Positions 8,375 to 17,536 of a DNA stretch of 64,000 nt are shown here, in pieces. A program made the position numbers and the translations under genes. Under the pieces are notes generated by a model, which had not been told where the DNA came from, made no database searches, and was given only the letters and a program-made list of their open reading frames with translations. Source of the DNA: Phycisphaerae bacterium (lineage in GTDB: Bacteria; Planctomycetota; Phycisphaerae; Phycisphaerales; SM1A02); contig JAEUIU010000046.1 in NCBI GenBank assembly GCA_016795065.1, positions 1 through 64,000 of the forward strand, given 5' to 3'. Every line of letters starts with the position of its first letter. Position 1 is the first letter of the stretch.

Positions 8375-10774
8375 ATGACCCAGCCCCGCCCGGATGCCCA
8401 CTCCGACGACACCGCCGTCTCGCCGGATCGGAGTTGGTTCTCCGATCCCGACATGCTGCTCGAGTCGCTCCGGACGGCCCCGCCCGCTGGAGGACTTCCT
8501 CAGATCGACGGCTACGAGTTGCTCCATGAGATCGCCCGCGGCGGACAGGGGATCGTCTATCTGGCGACGCAGCGTTCGACGCGACGGCAGGTCGCCCTGA
8601 AACTCCTCGTCGAACGCGGCTTCGCCACCGCGGCCGCCCGTCGACGATTCGAGCGCGAGATTGAACTCCTCGCCTCGATGGACCATCCCGGCATCGTCAA
8701 GGTCTTCGACAGTGGCGTCACCGGCGAAGGCTTGCTCTTCCTTGTCATGGGCCTGGTGCCAGGCGTACCGCTCGACCGATTCGTGGCGAGTTCGGGCGAA
8801 CGGCCCGTGGAAACGACGCTGTCGCTCCTCGCCACCATCGCCGACGCCATGCACGCGGCCCACCGGCGCGGCGTCATCCATCGCGACCTGAAGCCGAGCA
8901 ACATCCTCGTCGATGCTGAGGGCCAACCGCGGATCGTCGACTTCGGCCTCGCCAGGGCCCTCGAACGGACTCCAACCGAGCCGACGGTGAGCCTCACTGG
9001 CCAGTTCATCGGCAGCTTGCCTTGGGCAAGTCCCGAGCACGCCGCCGGTCGACCCGAGATGGTCGATGTGCGAAGCGACGTCTATTCACTCGGCGTCATC
9101 CTCTTCCAGGCCCTCACCGGCGAGTTCCCCTACCCCATCGACGGTTCGCTCGCCGCGACGCTCAAGGCGATCACCGAGACGCCGCCCTCGCGGCCCAGTG
9201 CGCGACGCCGCGGCATCCCCCGTGATCTCGATGCGGTGCTTCTGGCGTGCCTCGCGAAGGACCCCGATCAGCGCTACGCGTCGGCGGGCGACCTGGCCGA
9301 CGATCTCCGAGCCGTTCTCGCCGGCGCTCCGATTCGGGCGCGGCGGGACAGCACCTGGGACGGCATGAGTCGGACGCTCAAGCGATATCGACTCATCGCC
9401 GTCGTCTCGACCGTTGCAGCCGTGGCCGTTTGCGGCTTCGCCCTGCTCGCGTGGCGATCGTCAACCATCGCCAACGCGGAGCGGGAACGGGCCGAGCGCC
9501 GCTTCGGCGAGGCTCGCGAATTGGCTCGAGCCTTTCTCTTCGATTTCCACGAAGCCATCCTGCCGCTCGCCGGCTCGCGCCCCGCGCGGGAGAAGATCGT
9601 CGCGACGGCGCTCGATTACCTCACCGGCCTGGAAGCCGAGGTTGGCGACGATCCGCAGTTCCGGGCGGACCTGGCTGCGGCCTACGAGCGCGTCGCCGAC
9701 ATTCAGGGCAACCCGGCGATGCCCAACCTCGGCAAGTCCGCCGAGGCGATCGAGTCACTTCGCAAAGCAGTCGCGTTGCGCGAAACGAACCTCCAGGTGA
9801 CGCCAGAGGATCCGACGGCGCTGCGGAGCGCGGCCCGAGCGCTGAACCTCATCGGGTACATCGAAGGCCAACTCGGGCGCGAGTCGGAGGGAATCGCCAC
9901 GCTCAAGCGGGGAGATGAGCTTCTGGCCAAGGCCCGGGCGAAGGCTCCGGGTGACCCGCTCGTCCTGCGGGAGATCGCCGCGAACCGAGATCGGGCGTCA
10001 ACGCTGTACGAATCGACCGGCGACACGGCCGCGTCGCTGGCCCGCCTCGAAGAGGGTCTCGAGGCGCTCGAGGCCATCCCCGATCGCAAGGCCCAGCGGG
10101 ATGCGATCGAGGTTCTCCTCTACAAGAAGGCCTTCTCGCTTCGCCGGGCGAATCGGCTGGACGAGGCTCTCGCTGCCGGCGAGCAGACGGTGGCGATCAC
10201 CCGCGAACTCCTTGCCGACCACGCCGACAGCGGCATGCGGCGGCGTTCGCTCTCGGTCAATCTCAACGAGCTGGCGATGACCCAGATGGCCCTCAACCGC
10301 CTCGACGACGCCGGCCGCACGCTCGAAGAGTCGATTGCTCTCTCCCGCGCCCTTCTCGACGCCGAGCCGGCCAACCCGACCTCGATCAACGATCTCGCCT
10401 ATGCCTTGGCCCGAGCCGCCAACCTGGAACGGCAGCGCGGCCGCTACGACGAGTCGCTCGCCCGCTACGACGAGGTCAAGCGGCTTCGCCAATCCGCGTC
10501 AGACCGGGACCCGGCCAACGCGGTCATTCGCCGCGGTGTCGCCATCGCCTCAGCCATGGCCGCCGACACAGCCGAGGCGGCCTCCAATGACGAGCGCACC
10601 CCCGCGGATCGCCGCATGGAGTTCATCGGGGCAGCGGCGGACCATTATAAGGATGCGAAGGAACGGCTCGAAGCAATGAAGAAGGACGGTGTCCTGCTCG
10701 AGGGCGACGAAGCGTCGATCACCGAAATGGCGACGGGGCTTGAGCGAGTCACCAAGGCGATGGGTACTTCCTGA
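8375..10774 (+). CDS. Transmembrane Ser/Thr protein kinase with TPR-like C-terminal half
   Basis: A 799-residue Hanks-type kinase. Visible motifs are the glycine loop GGQGIV (56-61), the lysine in VALKLL (K76), the catalytic loop HRDLKPSN (169-176, D171), DFG (189-191), SPEHA (219-223) and DVRSDVYSLG. All key residues are intact, so it should be active. A single membrane helix covers about 340-360, placing the kinase in the cytoplasm. The remaining 430 residues are helical, Ala/Leu/Arg-rich and TPR-like, and probably act as the sensing or protein-binding part. GGCAGGAA about 6 nt before the ATG is a good ribosome site. It is coupled to the sigma factor gene upstream. The substrate is unknown; the sigma factor is the obvious candidate. 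Confidence 0.93.
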   Translation: MTQPRPDAHSDDTAVSPDRSWFSDPDMLLESLRTAPPAGGLPQIDGYELLHEIARGGQGIVYLATQRSTRRQVALKLLVERGFATAAARRRFEREIELLASMDHPGIVKVFDSGVTGEGLLFLVMGLVPGVPLDRFVASSGERPVETTLSLLATIADAMHAAHRRGVIHRDLKPSNILVDAEGQPRIVDFGLARALERTPTEPTVSLTGQFIGSLPWASPEHAAGRPEMVDVRSDVYSLGVILFQALTGEFPYPIDGSLAATLKAITETPPSRPSARRRGIPRDLDAVLLACLAKDPDQRYASAGDLADDLRAVLAGAPIRARRDSTWDGMSRTLKRYRLIAVVSTVAAVAVCGFALLAWRSSTIANAERERAERRFGEARELARAFLFDFHEAILPLAGSRPAREKIVATALDYLTGLEAEVGDDPQFRADLAAAYERVADIQGNPAMPNLGKSAEAIESLRKAVALRETNLQVTPEDPTALRSAARALNLIGYIEGQLGRESEGIATLKRGDELLAKARAKAPGDPLVLREIAANRDRASTLYESTGDTAASLARLEEGLEALEAIPDRKAQRDAIEVLLYKKAFSLRRANRLDEALAAGEQTVAITRELLADHADSGMRRRSLSVNLNELAMTQMALNRLDDAGRTLEESIALSRALLDAEPANPTSINDLAYALARAANLERQRGRYDESLARYDEVKRLRQSASDRDPANAVIRRGVAIASAMAADTAEAASNDERTPADRRMEFIGAAADHYKDAKERLEAMKKDGVLLEGDEASITEMATGLERVTKAMGTS

Positions 10775-10786
10775 CGAGGACGACGG

Positions 10787-11332
10787 TCACACGAAGTGAA
10801 TTGCCCGCAGGTAGGCATCGAGGTGCCGCGTGACGAAGGCCTCGAAGGCCAGTTCGGTACCGCTGGCATCGGCCCCCCAGAGGCAGACCGAGCCGTCGAG
10901 ATTCTCGGGATCGAATTGGACCGCGCAGACATTCTCGACCACGTAGGTCTTGGGCAAGCGCGCCGCGTAATAGGCGGTGGCGGCGTTGTGTCCCGGCTCG
11001 CCGATCGCGATGCATGGTTGGCGCATGAGGTCGCGGTCGTTCAGGAACCAGACATCCGAGCAGACCACCGGGATGAGTGCTGTATCGCCCTCCTCGAGGA
11101 CGGTCGCCTGCCAGTCGCGAATGAGTCGGACCAGTCGGTCGCCCAAGGGCCGATCCGCAATCTCGGACTTGAGGTGGGCGCCGACGACCACGAGAAGGAG
11201 GTCGTCGATCTCAAACGACACCTCGGGCGGAAGGGCCTCTCGCTCTTCGCGGAAGCGGTCGTCCGGCCCGGGAGGGGTCCACATCGGGCGCTCTGGGCGC
11301 TTCGACATCGAATGGGAGGAGGCGTCTTGCAT
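10787..11332 (-). CDS. Hypothetical protein, function unknown
   Basis: About 181 residues if translation starts at the ATG at 11332; a second possible ATG is at 11308, and the open frame runs upstream to 11512 with less protein-like sequence. The protein is acidic, with no signal peptide or membrane segment. Recognisable stretches are EVSFEIDDLLLVVVGAHLKS and VVCSDVWFLNDRDLM, but I cannot assign a family. It is convergent with the kinase gene, whose stop is only 12 bp away. Confidence 0.6.
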   Translation of the reverse strand: MQDASSHSMSKRPERPMWTPPGPDDRFREEREALPPEVSFEIDDLLLVVVGAHLKSEIADRPLGDRLVRLIRDWQATVLEEGDTALIPVVCSDVWFLNDRDLMRQPCIAIGEPGHNAATAYYAARLPKTYVVENVCAVQFDPENLDGSVCLWGADASGTELAFEAFVTRHLDAYLRAIHFV

Positions 11333-11595
11333 GACGATCAGGGGCGACCACAGGGGTCCGGGCGGGAAGAGAACCCACGACGACAGGAGTTCGATTCTCT
11401 TCGATTCGGCTCGCCTCGCCCCTCCCCTGCACAATCGGACCAGACGGAACGACCCGGCTCCTGACCCGCGCCCTCGCGACTCCAGCGTTGCGGTTGCGAT
11501 CCGGTATCGCACCTTCCTCGTGCGAAGGAATCACGACGTGGCGAGGGGGAGTCACCACGCCACGACGGACATGACGTCGCGATCGAGGTCCTGTC

Positions 11596-12087
11596 ATGCG
11601 AGCTCCCGTTACCCATCCCGCCGGACGCACAGGCCTGGTCGGCACCATGATCTGCTTCGGCGTGTTGGCCCTCGTCGCCAAGCTGGTGACACCCGATCCA
11701 ACCCATGCCTCGCAACAGACCAACGGAGAACGCCTCTCGGTCGCCGTCGACAGCGTTCGCACCGTCGTCGGCGCGTACCGCCTGTCGGGCGTGACCCGCA
11801 CCACCGTCACCGGTTGGCCGATCGGCATCAGCCCCGAGTGGTTCCCTTCGGGTCTCCTGCCCGTGCATCCGGAGACGGGGCAGCCCTTCCAAGTCGAAAT
11901 CGTCGACGGACTGCACAGCGCTCATGAGCCTGAGGATCAGACCTTCGACATCCGGGAGGCCAATCCAAGAACGCTCTGGTACAACCGAACCAATGGGGCC
12001 GTTTGCGCCCGCGTCGCCGAAGATGGCGACCCAATGTCAGCAATCATGCGCTTCGAACAGGCCAACCGTCGTTCGTCCCAGCGCTGA
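11596..12087 (+). CDS. Hypothetical protein with N-terminal membrane helix, weakly pseudopilin-like
   Basis: A 163-residue protein with one hydrophobic segment (about residues 11-29, TGLVGTMICFGVLALVAKL) followed by a small globular domain. The overall plan, an N-terminal helix then a region ending in RTLWYNRTNGAVCARV, recalls minor pseudopilins of type II secretion or type IV pili. The canonical GFTLIE prepilin cleavage motif is not present, so the assignment is tentative. GAGGTCC upstream is a plausible ribosome site. It converges on glyA, with 20 bp between the stops. Confidence 0.65.
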   Translation: MRAPVTHPAGRTGLVGTMICFGVLALVAKLVTPDPTHASQQTNGERLSVAVDSVRTVVGAYRLSGVTRTTVTGWPIGISPEWFPSGLLPVHPETGQPFQVEIVDGLHSAHEPEDQTFDIREANPRTLWYNRTNGAVCARVAEDGDPMSAIMRFEQANRRSSQR

Positions 12088-12107
12088 GTTGGGGGGAGGA
12101 TGAGAAC

Positions 12108-13523
12108 TCAGTGCACCAGCAGCGGAAAGCGTTTCGCGAACTCGCGGATCTCTGCCTTCACGCTGCTCGCCACCGCGGCATCGCCCTTGGCAGCCAGGAC
12201 GCGGTCGATCCACAGCGCGACTTGACGCATTTCCGCTTCCTTGAGTCCGCGGGTCGTGAGCGCCGGCGTGCCCAGGCGCAGGCCGCTGGTCACCATCGGC
12301 GGACGCGGGTCGTTGGGGATGCCGTTCTTGTTGCAGATCATGCCAGCGCTTTCGAGCCACTTCTCGGCATCGGCGCCGGTCAGATTGGGATCGCGCGGCC
12401 GAAGGTCGACGAGCATCAGGTGGTTGTCGGTCCCGCCTGAACAGAGGCGGTAGCCCTTGGCGACAAGGCCGTCGGCGAGCGCCCGGGCGTTGGCGACGAC
12501 CTGCTTTGCGTAACTCTTGAACTCCGGCTGGAGCGCCTCGCCGAACGCGATCGCCTTGGCGGCGATGATGTGCATGAGCGGGCCACCTTGGCTTCCAGGG
12601 AAGACCTTGCGGTCGACGCGCTTGGCAATCTCCTCGTCGTCACTGAGCACGAGTCCGCCCCGCGGGCCGCGCAGGGTCTTGTGCGTCGTGGTCGTGACGA
12701 CATGGGCATGCGGGAAGGGCGAAGGATGCACGCCGGCGGCGACCAGCCCCGCGATGTGGGCGATGTCGGCCATGAGGTAGGCGCCGTAGCGGTCTGCGAT
12801 CTGGCGGAATCGGGCGAAGTCGATCGTGCGCGGATAGGCCGAGTAGCCGCAGATGATCATCTTCGGCTTGTGCTTCGCGGCGAGGGCGTCGATCTGGTCG
12901 TAGTCAAGGAGCTCGGTTTTGGGATCGAGGTCGTAGTCGACGATCGAATAAAAGGTCCCGCTGAAGTTGGGCTTGAGGCCATGCGAAAGGTGCCCGCCGC
13001 TCTTGATCGGCAGCGAGAGGATCGTGTCGCCCGGATCGCACAAGGCCATGAAGGCGGCGATGTTGGCGTTCGCTCCGCAGTGCGGCTGGACGTTGGCGAA
13101 GCGGCAGCCGAAGAGTTGCTTGGCACGCTCACGGGCGAGGTCCTCGATCTGGTCGTGGAACTCGCAGCCGCCGTAGTACCGTTTGCCCGGGTAGCCCTCG
13201 GCGTACTTGTTGGTCAGCCATGAACCCGCCGCGTGCATGACCGTCGCGCTGACGTGGTTCTCGCTGGCGATCAGTTCGAGGGTGTGCTCCTGCCGATCGG
13301 CCTCCCGAAGCATGATGGCCGCGGCGTCGGGGTCCTGCTTGTGGAGGAGGTCCAGCATCGATCGCGAGAGGCCGTCCAGATAGGTCGGCTGGGTCTCGGC
13401 TCCGGCCGTGGTCGATGGGGCGGTCGATGCGGCGGTCATCGGGCCGCCGGCACGGCCTGCCGAGGCAGACACAGAGGAAGGACTGGAGCCAGAAGGAGTG
13501 GAAGCGGCGGTGGGCGCGGACAT
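12108..13523 (-). CDS. glyA: Serine hydroxymethyltransferase
   Basis: A PLP enzyme interconverting serine and glycine with transfer of a one-carbon unit to tetrahydrofolate; cytoplasmic. From the ATG at 13523 it is 471 residues. Family signatures are [23 protein letters not shown] and the PLP-lysine motif [14 protein letters not shown] with K about 282. An N-terminal extension of about 45 residues rich in Ser, Ala and Thr is absent from most SHMTs, which are about 415-430 residues; internal starts near 13439 would remove part of it. The open frame continues upstream to 13673, but that would overlap the divergent gene. A TACGAT hexamer lies 6 nt before the ATG, and no Shine-Dalgarno is visible. 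Confidence 0.96.
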   Translation of the reverse strand: MSAPTAASTPSGSSPSSVSASAGRAGGPMTAASTAPSTTAGAETQPTYLDGLSRSMLDLLHKQDPDAAAIMLREADRQEHTLELIASENHVSATVMHAAGSWLTNKYAEGYPGKRYYGGCEFHDQIEDLARERAKQLFGCRFANVQPHCGANANIAAFMALCDPGDTILSLPIKSGGHLSHGLKPNFSGTFYSIVDYDLDPKTELLDYDQIDALAAKHKPKMIICGYSAYPRTIDFARFRQIADRYGAYLMADIAHIAGLVAAGVHPSPFPHAHVVTTTTHKTLRGPRGGLVLSDDEEIAKRVDRKVFPGSQGGPLMHIIAAKAIAFGEALQPEFKSYAKQVVANARALADGLVAKGYRLCSGGTDNHLMLVDLRPRDPNLTGADAEKWLESAGMICNKNGIPNDPRPPMVTSGLRLGTPALTTRGLKEAEMRQVALWIDRVLAAKGDAAVASSVKAEIREFAKRFPLLVH

Positions 13524-13529
13524 GCGATC

Positions 13530-13535
13530 ATCGTA
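13530..13535 (-). promoter_or_regulatory. Candidate -10 hexamer TACGAT for glyA
   Basis: On the minus strand TACGAT is followed by 6 nt and then the glyA ATG, implying a leaderless or nearly leaderless transcript. No good -35 element is seen. Confidence 0.4.
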
Positions 13536-13644
13536 GCGACGGACGGTCCGGATTGGCTCCTGATTACCGCTGGACCAGCCCGACATGAAGCCGCGGGTGA
13601 CGCCCGTTCCACACGATTTCTTGGCCCGAAAAGCGGGAGGCAGG

Positions 13645-14799
13645 ATGCAGAGCGATCCGGTTGGAGCGAACATAGGCAGGTTGATGCACCTCCTTCAACG
13701 ATTCGGATGGTGGCTGGCTTCGGCGCGGCGGGGTTGCGTCCGCATCGCGTTCCTCACGATCGTTGTCGCCCTTGCGCCGGGCTGTTCGACCGGTGGCATC
13801 AGCATCGCTCGGGAGTCGCGCGCGGTTACGGCCGACGATGGGTTTCCGCTCGTTACTCACAGGCTGTTTGAGTGGAAGGGAAGCGATCCGGCGACGGAGG
13901 CCGCGACTCGCGAGGCAGCGGGCCTCCTGGTGTACGTGCAAGGTTCAGACGATCGCACCGTCTTGAGCGTGACGGAACATCTTGCCGGAGCGTGCGCGAT
14001 GGGGCTCGACGTGGTCGCGGTCGAGCGGCGCGGTGTCACGCCGGAGGGCAACGTGCAAGCTGAGGTTGCGAGGCAATTCTGTACGAAGGACAGGCGGGTG
14101 CGAGATGAAAGGACGCTGATTGACTCCTATCTGAATGCACATCCATCGGTCATCGCCCGTGCCCAGCCCGTGATCCTGATGGGAGCCAGCGAAGGCGCCG
14201 ACGTGGCTGCGGCGGTGGCAGCAAGCGAACCTCGCGTGACCCACCTCATCCTCATTGCCGGTGGCGGAGGATGGACGCAAGCGGAGGAGTTTCGCCACAT
14301 GCTGGCGGAGGGCAGGATCGCCATCCCCGAGGTGTCGTCGGTGGCGGGGTTGGACCAAAAGTTCGAAGACATCCGCCTCCACCCGGATGCGGAGATCGAG
14401 TGGTTCGGTCATCCCTATCGCCGATGGTCAAGCTATCTGTTCGAGCGGGCGAGCGATCATCTCATCACCCTCGACATACCAATCCTCGTGATCCACGGCG
14501 ATGCCGACACGGCGGTACCCGTCGAAAGCGCCCGCGCCCTTCGCGACCGATTCCTCGCCGCAGGCAAGACCAACCTCCAATACGTTGAGTACGAAGGAGT
14601 CGACCACACCCTTCACGGCACCACGACGGGCGCAAGCGTCCGGCCTTGGGTCGAGATCGACACGATCGAGTGGCTCGCAGCCCGCGGGGCGCTCTCGGCG
14701 GAGTACGCACGAATGTTCGTCGATCGCGTCCGCCGTGCACATCCGGACCTTCCAGCGCGGCGGGGCGGCGACAGCGAGAAGCGTCCAAGGTCGCATTGA
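13645..14799 (+). CDS. Alpha/beta hydrolase-fold putative lipoprotein
   Basis: A 384-residue protein from the ATG at 13645, chosen because GGGAGG lies just upstream; an alternative ATG is at 13684. The N-terminal segment has basic residues then [14 protein letters not shown], which may be a lipoprotein signal with Cys at about 47, although the residue before Gly is Pro, so the lipobox is imperfect. The hydrolase fold shows the nucleophile elbow GASEG (S about 182), the acid in HGDADTAVP (D about 288) and the His in GVDHTLHG (H about 321). The catalytic triad therefore looks complete. The substrate is unknown. It is divergent from glyA. Confidence 0.82.
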   Translation: MQSDPVGANIGRLMHLLQRFGWWLASARRGCVRIAFLTIVVALAPGCSTGGISIARESRAVTADDGFPLVTHRLFEWKGSDPATEAATREAAGLLVYVQGSDDRTVLSVTEHLAGACAMGLDVVAVERRGVTPEGNVQAEVARQFCTKDRRVRDERTLIDSYLNAHPSVIARAQPVILMGASEGADVAAAVAASEPRVTHLILIAGGGGWTQAEEFRHMLAEGRIAIPEVSSVAGLDQKFEDIRLHPDAEIEWFGHPYRRWSSYLFERASDHLITLDIPILVIHGDADTAVPVESARALRDRFLAAGKTNLQYVEYEGVDHTLHGTTTGASVRPWVEIDTIEWLAARGALSAEYARMFVDRVRRAHPDLPARRGGDSEKRPRSH

Positions 14800-14860
14800 C
14801 ACTCGACGCGGAAGCAGGATCTCGCCGGCCGAGCACCGGTTTTTCACGCTGGATTCGGGC

Positions 14861-14866
14861 TAGCAT
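14861..14866 (+). promoter_or_regulatory. Candidate -10 hexamer TAGCAT before EEP-family gene
   Basis: TAGCAT ends 9 nt before the ATG at 14876, with no ribosome site between them. It fits the leaderless pattern seen at several other genes of the window. Confidence 0.4.
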
Positions 14867-14875
14867 GTCCTCACC

Positions 14876-16546
14876 ATGCACGCTCTCGGTACACGCACGT
14901 TGATTGGCTTTGGTCTTCTCCTCTCGCTTGCCCTCACCGGCTTGGCCGGAGCGGGCATTGTGCAGGCCCAGTCGGTCCCCCCCGATTCAACGAGCCTTCC
15001 GAAAGCGCCCTCCCGAAGCCTCCCGCCGAAGACGCTTGACGGCGAGTTCGGCGATTGGGATGTCCTCGGCCAGATCTCGACGCGACGCGATGGCATCGAT
15101 GCCCTCGCCCTTGCCCCCGACCTGACCGCCGTCTCCCTCGACTGCGACGCCGATTCGGTGTGGCTCTACCTCTCCTTCGCCGAGGAGGTCAATCTTCAGG
15201 CTCTCGACATGCCGCTGACGCTTCTCGTCGATGTCGACACGCCGCAGCAGGGAGCGACCGGTGGCTACCTTCCCGGCGCGGATCTGGCGATCATCTTCAG
15301 CCCGACCGACGTCGAGCGCGGATCGTTGGCCACGAAACCAGCGTCGGGGCCAAAGCGGGCGACGGAGCATGGACAGGGTGTCGTTGTACGGCGAGTGAAC
15401 CCCGACGGCGGCGCCGGTGAGACGCTATCGCCCGCGTCGCTCGGGCTCGCGATGGCCCCCGCTCACGCCAGCCGTCAGTTCGAACTGCGGCTCGACCGAA
15501 CCGCCGAACGATTCGCCGGGAAGAGTGGCGCGGTTCGAGCGATGATCCTCCGGCCCACGACCGAGAAGGAGACGACCCGGGTTGAGATCCTTGAGGATGT
15601 GGAAATCACCCGCGTGGTGCTTCTCCCGCGTGAGGCCACCGCAGGCAAGATCGCCAAGGTCGAAGCAACCGCACTCGCCAAGCCTGCCGACGCACCGCTG
15701 CGGGTGGTGAGTTGGAATGCCGAACTCGGGGCCCACCTCAAGAACCCGGAGCCCTTCAGTGCCACCTTGAAGGGGATCAACCCCGATGTCGTTCTCTGGC
15801 AAGAGCTCGGGAAGGAGGCGACGGCCGAGTCGCTCGCCGAGTGGATGAACACCCATGTCGGCGGCGACGGTTCGCCGTGGACCGCGATCGTTTCGGGCGG
15901 CGACCTCCGCACCGGCGTCGTCGCTCGCGCTCCCTTGGCGCCGGCCCCTTTCCTCGATGGCCTCAAGCGCCGCGACGAGAAGGGTGATCGAGACGTCCGC
16001 GTCTCGGGCGCGATTCTCGAGCGGGATGGGAAGCGCATTCTTTTCGCCTCCCTCCACCTGAAGTGCTGCGGGCGGATCAATTCCAAGGAAGACGAAACCC
16101 GCTTGGCCGAGGCGAAGGCCATTCACGATGCGATTCAACAGGCGAGCGCGAAACTCGCCGAGGCCGGTACACCGCTCAACGGAATTGTCGTGGGCGGCGA
16201 CTTCAACCTCGTCGGCGCACGAGCGCCTCTCCTCACCACGGCCGAAAAGCTCGACCTCGACGGCAGCGACCTCGACATCGTCCCGACGTTCCAACTCGAT
16301 CGCCGGTCCAATGCCACGTGGCGTTCGACCGGCAACGATTTTCTCCCGGGCCGACTTGACTGGGTGCTTCTCTCCGGCTCCTCCCTGACCATTCGTCAGT
16401 CCTTTGTCTTCTCCGCGGAAGACCTGAGCGAACAGGCGGTCTCGACCTTGGCCCTCCCCGCGAGCGCTTTGAAGGAACCCTCGGACCACCAGCCGGTCGT
16501 GGTTGACCTCGCCTTGACGGCGCCGACCACAGGAGGTCGGCCATGA
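14876..16546 (+). CDS. Secreted endonuclease/exonuclease/phosphatase (EEP) family protein
   Basis: A 556-residue protein with a signal peptide (about 1-31). Residues 50-260 form a beta-rich domain beginning LDGEFGDWD, reminiscent of the carbohydrate- or ligand-binding DOMON/CBM9 type. Residues 275-552 form an EEP domain with the metal and catalytic residues visible: SWNAELG (N281), WQELG (E310), ASLHLK (H394), GGDFNLV (D442, N444), RLDWV (D495) and EPSDHQP (D537-H538). It is likely a metal-dependent phosphoesterase, either a nuclease or a phospholipase/phosphatase, acting outside the cytoplasm. It overlaps the following alkyltransferase gene by 4 bp, so the two are translationally coupled, although their compartments should differ. 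Confidence 0.88.
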   Translation: MHALGTRTLIGFGLLLSLALTGLAGAGIVQAQSVPPDSTSLPKAPSRSLPPKTLDGEFGDWDVLGQISTRRDGIDALALAPDLTAVSLDCDADSVWLYLSFAEEVNLQALDMPLTLLVDVDTPQQGATGGYLPGADLAIIFSPTDVERGSLATKPASGPKRATEHGQGVVVRRVNPDGGAGETLSPASLGLAMAPAHASRQFELRLDRTAERFAGKSGAVRAMILRPTTEKETTRVEILEDVEITRVVLLPREATAGKIAKVEATALAKPADAPLRVVSWNAELGAHLKNPEPFSATLKGINPDVVLWQELGKEATAESLAEWMNTHVGGDGSPWTAIVSGGDLRTGVVARAPLAPAPFLDGLKRRDEKGDRDVRVSGAILERDGKRILFASLHLKCCGRINSKEDETRLAEAKAIHDAIQQASAKLAEAGTPLNGIVVGGDFNLVGARAPLLTTAEKLDLDGSDLDIVPTFQLDRRSNATWRSTGNDFLPGRLDWVLLSGSSLTIRQSFVFSAEDLSEQAVSTLALPASALKEPSDHQPVVVDLALTAPTTGGRP

Positions 16547-17136
16547 TCGCTCGGCTCCGCACGGGGGCTCGACGGACGGCAACCCACCTGCAACCTGTGC
16601 GCGTTCGGTGTTTCCCGACCGCCGATGGCGAGTTCTTCATTGCGATCGCCTCGACCGCTGCGGGCGACCGCCTTCTTGAGACGGGGTGGACCGCAATTCG
16701 CCAGCCGCCGTCCGAGTGGGTCGCCTCGCCCAGGCTCGCTCCGGAGTTGGTCGCCCGAATTCGGGCCGCTATCGACGGGGAGCCCATCGACTTCACCGAT
16801 GTGGCCATTCCCGACGCGACACCGTTCTTCCACGCTTGCCGGCGATTCGCCCAGGCGATCCCCTGCGGTGCGACCATCTCCTACGTCGAGCTCGCTCGAC
16901 GGGCGGGTAGTCCCGCAGCCTCCCGCGCCGCCGGTCAGGCGATGCGCCGCAACCCGACCCCGATCGTGGTGCCCTGCCATCGGGTTGTGGCCGCCAACGG
17001 AACACTTGGCGGTTTCTCTGGCGACTGGGGTGCGGGGCGTCAGGTGGAATCCGCCACGGCCTCCTGCGCCCGGCCCACCGATGTGAAGGCCCGGCTTCTG
17101 GCTCGCGAGGCGAAGGGTGCCAAGAGCCAGCGGTGA
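16543..17136 (+). CDS. Methylated-DNA--[protein]-cysteine S-methyltransferase (MGMT/Ogt type)
   Basis: A suicide repair protein that removes alkyl groups from O6 of guanine onto its own cysteine. The 197-residue product has an N-terminal accessory domain and a C-terminal catalytic domain with TISYVELARRAGSPAASRA, the helix-turn-helix arginine region AMRRNPTPI, and the acceptor motif PCHRV with C145, followed by GGFSG. All key residues are intact. Its ATG overlaps the stop of the EEP gene (ATGA), implying co-expression. A 40-residue tail after the active site is slightly longer than usual. Confidence 0.93.
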   Translation: MIARLRTGARRTATHLQPVRVRCFPTADGEFFIAIASTAAGDRLLETGWTAIRQPPSEWVASPRLAPELVARIRAAIDGEPIDFTDVAIPDATPFFHACRRFAQAIPCGATISYVELARRAGSPAASRAAGQAMRRNPTPIVVPCHRVVAANGTLGGFSGDWGAGRQVESATASCARPTDVKARLLAREAKGAKSQR

Positions 17137-17536
17137 ACGAGCCAGTTGGGTGAGCAAATCCGAACAAACCTCACGACCGGCACAACCCGACCGCCTTTGG
17201 CACGAACCTGATGAACCCACCGTGCGTTCTGCCTGTCGAGTGTGGCGGCACCGCCACTCCGCGGCGCGGACCTCAAGCAGTCCGGCAGAAACGCCGATTT
17301 CACGCGGTCAGGAGGGGTCGGCCCGGCGGGTCCAGGGTCCGATGGCGGGGTCTGGTCGCGACCGCCGAACCTCGTCCCGACTCGACGCGACCTGCTGTAC
17401 CCTCCTTACTCTCGCGGCCACTCCGCTTGTCGACTCCTCGACACCTGACCGTTGGCCCTGACGCCGACCAAAAGGTGACGCGGGACAACGAATCGCCGCC
17501 GCGACTCCCCCTGCTTCTTCCTTGCGAGACACTCCC
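17137..17536 (+). other. 400-bp intergenic region, no gene seen
   Basis: Non-coding between the alkyltransferase and UDP-glucose dehydrogenase genes. Overlapping short open frames lack family signatures or ribosome sites. I see no convincing promoter pair, strong hairpin or tRNA. It presumably holds the promoter of the downstream gene. Confidence 0.5.

Noticed and set aside
8072..9040. 322-codon minus-strand open frame opposite the sigma factor and kinase genes
   Set aside because: It is a shadow of two well-supported genes; long antisense frames are expected at this G+C content, and its translation has no family pattern.
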